Shown: positions 5,120 to 8,660 of the stretch, one piece after another
Layout: the number at the start of each line of letters is the position of its first letter
Numbering within the stretch: position 1 is the stretch's first letter
DNA from: DATIHT01 sp035480415
GTDB taxonomy: Bacteria; Patescibacteriota; Microgenomatia; Curtissbacterales; GWA2-41-24
Direction of reading: 5' to 3'
DNA: 8,660 bases
Assembly: GCA_035480415.1 (NCBI GenBank)
Contig: DATIHT010000047.1
Location: 1 to 8,660 of the forward strand
Position numbers and translations under genes: made by a program
Notes under the pieces: model-generated
What the model saw: the letters and a program-made list of their open reading frames with translations, nothing else
What the model was told of the DNA's origin: nothing
The model's database searches: none

Positions 5120-5673
5120 TCCTTCTTAAACACCACTCTCATTGTGTGTTTATGGGCAAGCTTGAGGATTCTTCCAACCCATATGGCAAAAGCAGCTAAA
5201 CTTGAAGGACCAACAACTACTTTTTTATTGTCCACTTTCCCACTCACCTTTACCTTCAAACCTTGTTTATATTTAGCTTCGTCAATCGGCAAGTCTATAG
5301 TCGGCCCGTTAATAACAACTTCCTCAGCAGCTTTTTGAGGGTTAATCACACCGGCATCTTCTACATCCGGCGGTAATTCAGGTTCAAAATGACTACGCTT
5401 AACTTCTTTTACAGATTCCTGAATCGCTTCAAGCGCCTGCTTATCTGCAGCCTCGGCAGTTGTCCTAATCTCTGCCATTAACTTTTCTTCTTCAATATCT
5501 GCAACTTCTGCAGCCGCAGTTTTTCCAGGTTCTGTCTCTTTTGCAGCAGAAGACACTGCACCCACAGGAGGCGCCGCTAAAGTGGTAGGAATCACTTTTT
5601 CATTCGCTTTCGGATGAGTAGCTTTATCCTTGGTTTTTACTGGAACTACTTGTGAATTAGGCATTGAAGTCAT
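5107..5673 (-). CDS. Hypothetical protein upstream of the VirD4-like ATPase
   Basis: I do not recognise this 188-residue protein. Residues 1-58 are low-complexity, rich in Pro, Lys, Ala and Thr and probably disordered. Residues 59-95 are charged and Ala-rich with helical, possibly coiled-coil character. Residues 115-188 look like a folded domain (VVINGPTIDLPIDEAKYKQG, then KVKVSGKV, VVVGPSSLAAFAIWVGRIL and a basic end). The hydrophobic 157-170 stretch is too short and polar-edged to call a membrane span. There is no signal peptide. It precedes the membrane ATPase on the same strand, so it may be a cytoplasmic partner of that system; this is inference from position only. The final residues EVGK and the TAG stop come from the intergenic repeat. 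The start at 5673 is preceded by a weak AGAG; Met4 (5664) is an alternative. Confidence 0.8.
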   Translation of the reverse strand: MTSMPNSQVVPVKTKDKATHPKANEKVIPTTLAAPPVGAVSSAAKETEPGKTAAAEVADIEEEKLMAEIRTTAEAADKQALEAIQESVKEVKRSHFEPELPPDVEDAGVINPQKAAEEVVINGPTIDLPIDEAKYKQGLKVKVSGKVDNKKVVVGPSSLAAFAIWVGRILKLAHKHTMRVVFKKEVGK

Positions 5674-5897
5674 TTTACTCTAAATTGTTCTTTTGTTAAA
5701 TTGCTTTAAAAAAATACCCCGTTTTCCAAAATTCAAAAACATGACGCAGCCGGCTGTGAGATTAATGTGTTACGAACTACCGAAAAGTAATGGTGCCGGC
5801 GGAGGCTTGAGTGAGGCGAAAAATAAAAATCGACTTAAACAAAAGACTAGCCGAACGTTTTTTGAATTGGAAAACGAAAAAAAATGTTTTCTAAAAA
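5674..5897. other. Intergenic region with GC-rich palindromes and a doubtful small frame
   Basis: These 224 bases separate the aquaporin 3' end from the 188-residue gene. They hold a 10-base perfect palindrome CAGCCGGCTG (5747-5756), a second GCCGGC (5795-5800) able to pair with it, and then AT-rich sequence with A runs. A rightward reading frame opens at ATG 5741 and encodes a start like MTQPAVRLMCYELPKSNGAG, but it runs on into the antisense of the aquaporin and shows no recognisable domain or ribosome site. The block of GC-rich bases in an otherwise AT-rich gap suggests a dispersed repeat or relic rather than a promoter alone. I see no clear promoter for the downstream gene. Confidence 0.4.
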
Positions 5898-6596
5898 TTA
5901 TTTTTTACTCTTCAAAAAAACCAAATCGTAAACAATTCCAAACACGCTTCCCGCCAAAGGCCCGATTATATATACCAGCAGCCTAAAATCAACAACTTTA
6001 GAAAGAACCAGAGGCCCGATTGCCCTTGCCGGATTAAGTGCAGCACCCGTAACATTACCAATCGCAATAGAAGCAACCACAACAAAAAACCCAATTGTAA
6101 GTGGTGCAAAAGAACCTGATCCCCGTCTGTCTACTGCTGTTGCAAAAACAACAAAAGTTAAAATTGCTGTAAAAATAGCTTCCAAAACCATCGCAGTTTG
6201 CACACTAACATCAACCCCCAACGTAGGACCACCCAGAAAAAATTCCATCGATTTTGCACCAAAAATTAAAAATACTAGAAAGGCAGCAGCAAAACTGCCA
6301 AATACCTGTGAAATAATATAAAGTGCCGCATTTGCAGTATTTATCTTCTGAACAAACCAAAGCGCCAAAGTTACAGCAGGGTTTAAATGTCCACCGGAAA
6401 TATGAACTGTGGCAAATATTCCGGCAGAAAGAGCCAATCCGGTTGCAAGCGCAATACCCACTAAACCAACATTGGTGTAAAGTTTATCCGAAACCACCGC
6501 GCATGAAGCCACAAATACAAAAACAAAAGTCCCAAAAAATTCGGCCAGGTATGCCCGCCAGTTTAAATTAAGTTTTGCGAAGAAATTTTTGGACAT
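5898..6596 (-). CDS. Aquaporin / MIP-family channel
   Basis: This is a six-helix membrane channel of the major intrinsic protein family (232 residues, close to AqpZ's 231). Both half-helix signatures are intact: HISGGHLNPAVT with NPA at 72-74, and GAALNPARAIGP with NPA at 188-190 and the conserved Arg191. Hydrophobic spans lie near 15-37, 43-63, 87-110, 133-154, 160-182 and 205-227, and AEFFGTFVFVF (18-28) is the usual first-helix motif. Aligned by hand to E. coli AqpZ with its filter Phe43, His174, Thr183, Arg189, the equivalent residues are Thr52, Ser176, Ala185, Arg191. That is neither the water type nor the GlpF type (Trp, Gly, Phe, Arg) and suggests a wider pore. The cargo is unknown. 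No Shine-Dalgarno precedes the ATG. A T-rich stretch follows the stop without a clear hairpin. Confidence 0.92.
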   Translation of the reverse strand: MSKNFFAKLNLNWRAYLAEFFGTFVFVFVASCAVVSDKLYTNVGLVGIALATGLALSAGIFATVHISGGHLNPAVTLALWFVQKINTANAALYIISQVFGSFAAAFLVFLIFGAKSMEFFLGGPTLGVDVSVQTAMVLEAIFTAILTFVVFATAVDRRGSGSFAPLTIGFFVVVASIAIGNVTGAALNPARAIGPLVLSKVVDFRLLVYIIGPLAGSVFGIVYDLVFLKSKK

Positions 6597-6657
6597 TTGA
6601 AATTTGATATTGGTATTATTTCGAATTTATGAGAAACAAGCTCTCTTATTTGATATT

Positions 6658-6673
6658 CCCGACTTTAGTCGGG
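6658..6673. repeat. Perfect hairpin at the DUF3105 gene end
   Basis: CCCGACTTTAGTCGGG is a seven-pair perfect inverted repeat. The TAA stop of the DUF3105 gene (6665-6667) lies in its centre, and the codons for its last two residues (Pro-Asp) form one arm. In the direction of transcription it is followed by AATATCAAA, not a T run, so a standard intrinsic terminator is not well supported. It may be an RNA 3'-end stabiliser or a dispersed palindrome. Confidence 0.6.
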
Positions 6674-7252
6674 TGTTTTCTCTGGTGCTCTATTACGGTA
6701 GGTCTTTATAAACGCACTCGCCTTGTCCAAATCTAAACTATCCATCTTAAGAACTCTTCCCCATGCTGCAAGAGCAATCTGCGAATCATTCTTATCTCTT
6801 GGTTCCATTACTATTTTCCAATCATCACTTTTCACCAATTCCTTAAGCTTTGTAATATCATCAGACGACAAACCTAAAACCGCCTCACTCGTCCCTTCAG
6901 CAGGTTTTGCCACTCTGTAAGAAATCCAAATGTATCCGTGTTCGAGATTATGAACAAATTGTTCGTCAGGCTGAGTAGCATCGTAAATTCCATTTTTGGC
7001 AGGCGCGGGCCAGTGCGGTCCGGAAGTCGGCGGATTAGAATTATAAGTTGTCACAACGGTACCGGGATTCACATGGTTCCTACCAACGATATCGTATTCC
7101 ACTGTACCGGCAACAGGCGTTGAAACCGCATCAGGCTTATCTTGGTCTGTAGTTGGCTTCATTCCAGCACTTCTGGAAAAAAACCAGACACCAACACCAA
7201 CGATTAAAATCGTTGGAATTAAAATCCAGACAATTATCGGAATCCTGCTCAT
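6665..7252 (-). CDS. Membrane-anchored DUF3105 protein
   Basis: This 195-residue protein has one N-terminal membrane span (about 5-25, IPIIVWILIPTILIVGVGVW) with the rest predicted outside the membrane. The DUF3105 signature is clear: His60, YNSNPPTSGPHW (70-81), QFVHNLEHGYIWISY (98-112), AAWGR (162-166) and FIKTYRNRAPE (181-191). The family's function is not known. Its invariant histidines (60, 80, 101, 105) and frequent company of redox or metal proteins suggest metal binding, an inference. The ATG overlaps the TGA of the cupredoxin-like gene (ATGA), so translation is probably coupled and the two proteins are made together. AAGGTAAGG lies some 10-18 bases upstream as a possible weak ribosome site. 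The stop codon lies inside a perfect hairpin. Confidence 0.9.
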   Translation of the reverse strand: MSRIPIIVWILIPTILIVGVGVWFFSRSAGMKPTTDQDKPDAVSTPVAGTVEYDIVGRNHVNPGTVVTTYNSNPPTSGPHWPAPAKNGIYDATQPDEQFVHNLEHGYIWISYRVAKPAEGTSEAVLGLSSDDITKLKELVKSDDWKIVMEPRDKNDSQIALAAWGRVLKMDSLDLDKASAFIKTYRNRAPEKTPD

Positions 7253-7665
7253 TGAACAGTTACCTTACCTTTGGTTGAAGGATTCAAATGATCGTGATAA
7301 CCCCATGTACCCTTCTTTGTCACTGTAACTTCAGAAGAAGCTCCGGGAGCAAGTTCAAGAATAAATTGGTTATTGGTTAATTCCTGATTGTCGGTATGAG
7401 TTGGATGTGGGTCCGAAGCAACACTAATTTTTTTAGAAGAGTTGTTAACCCACTTTATTTTGCCGCCGGACTGAACAACACTCTCAGTAGGCAAAATGCC
7501 GCCATCAGAAAAAGTAATAACAACTTCTGCTACCTGACCGCTAGAACTTGATTGTTGAGTTGTAGTCGAAGAACTATTGTTCTTCGACATTCCATAGCTA
7601 CAAGCAGAAAGTAAAAGCGCAGAAGCTCCAACTAAACCCAAAACTGCAATCTTTTTAAAATTCAT
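7249..7665 (-). CDS. Cupredoxin-like lipoprotein lacking canonical copper ligands
   Basis: This is a 138-residue secreted lipoprotein. I chose ATG at 7663-7665 because a perfect AAGGAGG sits eight bases before it; the GTG nine bases further up overlaps that site and cannot use it. Residues 5-21 are a signal peptide ending in the lipobox LLSAC (Cys22), followed by a Ser/Thr/Gln-rich linker (24-43). Residues 44-138 fit a small cupredoxin beta-barrel, with KIKWVNNSS (69-77) and GTWGYHDHLNPSTKGKVTV (119-137) matching family strands. At the four type 1 copper positions (His, Cys, His, Met) I read Ile80, Asp125, Asn128 and Thr131. Instead there are DPHPTHTD (His87, His90) and YHDH (His124, His126). 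It may bind a metal through histidines only, or none. It is coupled to the DUF3105 gene. Confidence 0.87.
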   Translation of the reverse strand: MNFKKIAVLGLVGASALLLSACSYGMSKNNSSSTTTQQSSSSGQVAEVVITFSDGGILPTESVVQSGGKIKWVNNSSKKISVASDPHPTHTDNQELTNNQFILELAPGASSEVTVTKKGTWGYHDHLNPSTKGKVTVQ

Positions 7666-7673
7666 AAATCTCA

Positions 7674-7680
7674 CCTCCTT
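7674..7680 (-). promoter_or_regulatory. Strong Shine-Dalgarno deciding the lipoprotein start
   Basis: AAGGAGG (reverse strand), extended to AAGGAGGTGA, ends eight bases before ATG 7665. It is the only strong canonical ribosome site I found in the window, which suggests high expression of the lipoprotein and, through coupling, of DUF3105. Confidence 0.85.
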
Positions 7681-7693
7681 AGTACTGATTCTT

Positions 7694-7722
7694 AATTTAA
7701 CAATAAAACTCTATATTAGCAA
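7694..7722 (-). promoter_or_regulatory. Possible promoter for the lipoprotein-DUF3105 pair
   Basis: The reverse strand has TTGCTA (7717-7722), a 17-base spacer and TAAATT (7694-7699), each matching consensus at four of six bases. Initiation near 7687 would give a leader of about 22 bases carrying the strong ribosome site. It lies in the 65-base gap after the aldolase stop, so the pair may be transcribed independently. Confidence 0.35.
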
Positions 7723-7730
7723 GCTCACTT

Positions 7731-8606
7731 TTAAGCTTTGTCAAAACTACCAAAAACATCAATTTTCCCCTCAACAACAGCAGCAACTGCACGAATAATA
7801 TCAGGTGTCATTTTGTAATAGGCAATCTGATCCGGCTCCTCTCCAATCTTCTCGGCGAGAGCATCGTGGAACGCTTGCCTAATTTCAGTGTTAACGTTTA
7901 CCTTAACAATTCCACCCACCTTTATAGCTTCTTTTACCTGGTCGGCCGCAATTCCAGATCCACCATGCATAGAAAGAAAAGTGTCAGGAATAGCTTTTTT
8001 GATTCTCAAAAGTAAATCAATGTCCAACGGTGGAGCAGAAGGAAAAGTACCATGTACATTTCCAAATACAGACGCAAAAATATCAACACCGGTCTCTGCA
8101 ACAAAAGAAGCTGCACGTTTAGGATCTGTATAAGATTTTTTAACAGCTTCCATGTCCAGCTCCTCGGTATGAACCTCCGAAGAACCTGGAAGATGGTCAA
8201 TTTCCCCTTCGACCAGAATATCCTCAGCATGTGCCGCCTTTACTACTTTTTTAATCTCCTCAACATTTTTTGCATACTCCATTTCCGAACCGTCAAAATG
8301 GACATCATCAAACTGTGCCTCAACAGCAGCCTTACAATCATCAACAGATTTAGAATGATCAAGATTAAGAAGCACCGGTATACCGAATTGTTCTCTGGCA
8401 TTTTTGGCAATGTCCACAATATTGTCTATTCCAAAATAACCAACTTCTCCCTGCGAAAATTCCAGCATTACTGGAGAATTTTTAGCCTTGGCAGCCAAGC
8501 AAATGGCGTTCAAAATCTCCAGATTATCAACGTTAAAAGCACCGATCGCAAAACCCTCCTTCTGAGCTTTTTCAAACCATTCTCTTGCAGTCATAGTAAT
8601 CATCAT
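7731..8606 (-). CDS. fba: Class II fructose-bisphosphate aldolase family protein
   Basis: This is a zinc-dependent class II aldolase (291 residues, close to GatY/KbaY and short Fba proteins at about 285) that splits fructose 1,6-bisphosphate to dihydroxyacetone phosphate and glyceraldehyde 3-phosphate, or does the reverse, in the cytoplasm. Visible motifs are FAIGAFNVDN (19-28), LLNLDHS with catalytic Asp83 and zinc ligand His84, DDVHFDGSEM (100-109), VEGEID (132-137), YTDPKRAASFVAETGVD (159-175), FGNVHGTF with His185, LSMHGGSG with His214, and KVNVNTEIR (235-243). All three zinc histidines are present. The loop after VEGEID (HLPGSSEVHTEE) and His for Met in the VMxDGS position differ slightly from textbook sequences. 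A tagatose-bisphosphate preference cannot be excluded. The start at 8606 abuts a palindrome; Met2 or Met5 are alternatives, and no Shine-Dalgarno is seen for any. Confidence 0.92.
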   Translation of the reverse strand: MMITMTAREWFEKAQKEGFAIGAFNVDNLEILNAICLAAKAKNSPVMLEFSQGEVGYFGIDNIVDIAKNAREQFGIPVLLNLDHSKSVDDCKAAVEAQFDDVHFDGSEMEYAKNVEEIKKVVKAAHAEDILVEGEIDHLPGSSEVHTEELDMEAVKKSYTDPKRAASFVAETGVDIFASVFGNVHGTFPSAPPLDIDLLLRIKKAIPDTFLSMHGGSGIAADQVKEAIKVGGIVKVNVNTEIRQAFHDALAEKIGEEPDQIAYYKMTPDIIRAVAAVVEGKIDVFGSFDKA

Positions 8607-8621
8607 ACCAAAAATTTTGGT
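8607..8621. promoter_or_regulatory. Palindrome abutting the aldolase start codon
   Basis: On + this reads ACCAAAAATTTTGGT, a perfect 15-base inverted repeat with a single central base. Its end touches the first base of the aldolase ATG. It could be a repressor or regulator operator, or an RNA hairpin controlling start-codon access. No regulator gene is in the window. Confidence 0.35.
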
Positions 8622-8642
8622 CTCACAAAGCTTCCGTTTTCT

Positions 8643-8657
8643 CGAGGTGCGACCTCG
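8643..8657. repeat. GC-rich hairpin at the window edge
   Basis: CGAGGT, loop GCG, ACCTCG forms a perfect six-pair stem. Neither side has a T run in a direction that would make a standard terminator for a leftward gene (after the stem comes AGAAAACGG). It may extend beyond the window. It could be a dispersed repeat or part of the aldolase leader. Confidence 0.4.
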
Positions 8658-8660
8658 GCC

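Noticed and set aside
5741..5986. Rightward 81-codon frame starting MTQPAVR
   Set aside because: Not called as a gene: the last 89 bases are antisense to the aquaporin, no ribosome site precedes it and I recognise no family. It is kept only as a finding about the unusual block.
6597..6640. Possible third member of the 9-base repeat upstream of the aquaporin
   Set aside because: It contains TGAAAT, TGATAT and TGGTAT but at 7- and 6-base spacing and without the AC anchor, so it does not share the pattern. It is AT-rich sequence with a weak inverted repeat.
6658..6673. Intrinsic terminator after DUF3105
   Set aside because: The stem is good but in the direction of transcription it is followed by AATATCAAATAAG, not a T run. 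It is recorded as a hairpin repeat instead.
7666..7674. Upstream GTG (7672-7674) as start of the cupredoxin-like lipoprotein
   Set aside because: The GTG overlaps the AAGGAGGTGA ribosome site, leaving no spacing. The ATG at 7663-7665 has an ideal eight-base spacing and gives a normal signal peptide.

Overview
The window looks like a small, AT-leaning bacterial genome of the Candidate Phyla Radiation (Patescibacteria, probably Microgenomates-like). This is an inference from several features: compact genes, almost no canonical Shine-Dalgarno sequences, a VirD4/TraD-like membrane ATPase next to an unrecognised small protein, a stand-alone four-helix bundle gene, an archaeal-looking cytidylate kinase, a tRNA-Ile with a UAU anticodon, and short-period intergenic repeats. 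TGA, TAG and TAA all act as stops, so this is the standard code. No taxonomic marker such as an rRNA is present.

Layout. Two genes read rightward at the left end: atpC (F1 ATP synthase epsilon subunit, 86-496) and a cytidylate-kinase-like P-loop kinase (544-1068). Everything else reads leftward. In transcription order from the right these are a class II fructose-bisphosphate aldolase (8606-7731); an ATGA-coupled pair of a cupredoxin-like lipoprotein (7665-7249) and a membrane-anchored DUF3105 protein (7252-6665); an aquaporin-family channel (6596-5898); an unrecognised 188-residue protein (5673-5107); a 789-residue VirD4/TraD-like ATPase (5036-2667); tRNA-Ile(UAU) (2515-2441); NAD kinase (2259-1477); and a four-helix bundle protein (1442-1086).

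The genes fall into a housekeeping set (ATP synthase subunit, nucleotide kinase, NAD kinase, aldolase, tRNA) and an envelope set (aquaporin, lipoprotein, DUF3105 protein, VirD4-like ATPase). The lipoprotein and DUF3105 protein overlap by four bases and both carry His clusters, so they probably act together at the membrane, perhaps on a metal; that function is inferred.

The least ordinary content lies between the genes. (1) The four-helix gene is enclosed by 39-base imperfect inverted repeats built on an 8-base unit. A matching left arm and right arm lie face to face, with no gene between them, at 5039-5119. This looks like a filled and an empty version of the same small cassette. Three genes take their TAG stop codon from these repeats. 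(2) The intact tRNA-Ile(UAU) sits between two broken tRNA copies. The 5' fragment is interrupted in its D arm by a 31-base hairpin insert, and the 3' fragment abuts a REP-like palindrome. (3) A different repeat, TGNNAC at exact 9-base spacing, flanks atpC on both sides. (4) The cupredoxin-like protein has lost all four type 1 copper ligands at the usual positions but has other His residues nearby, and the aquaporin has an unusually small, polar predicted selectivity filter.
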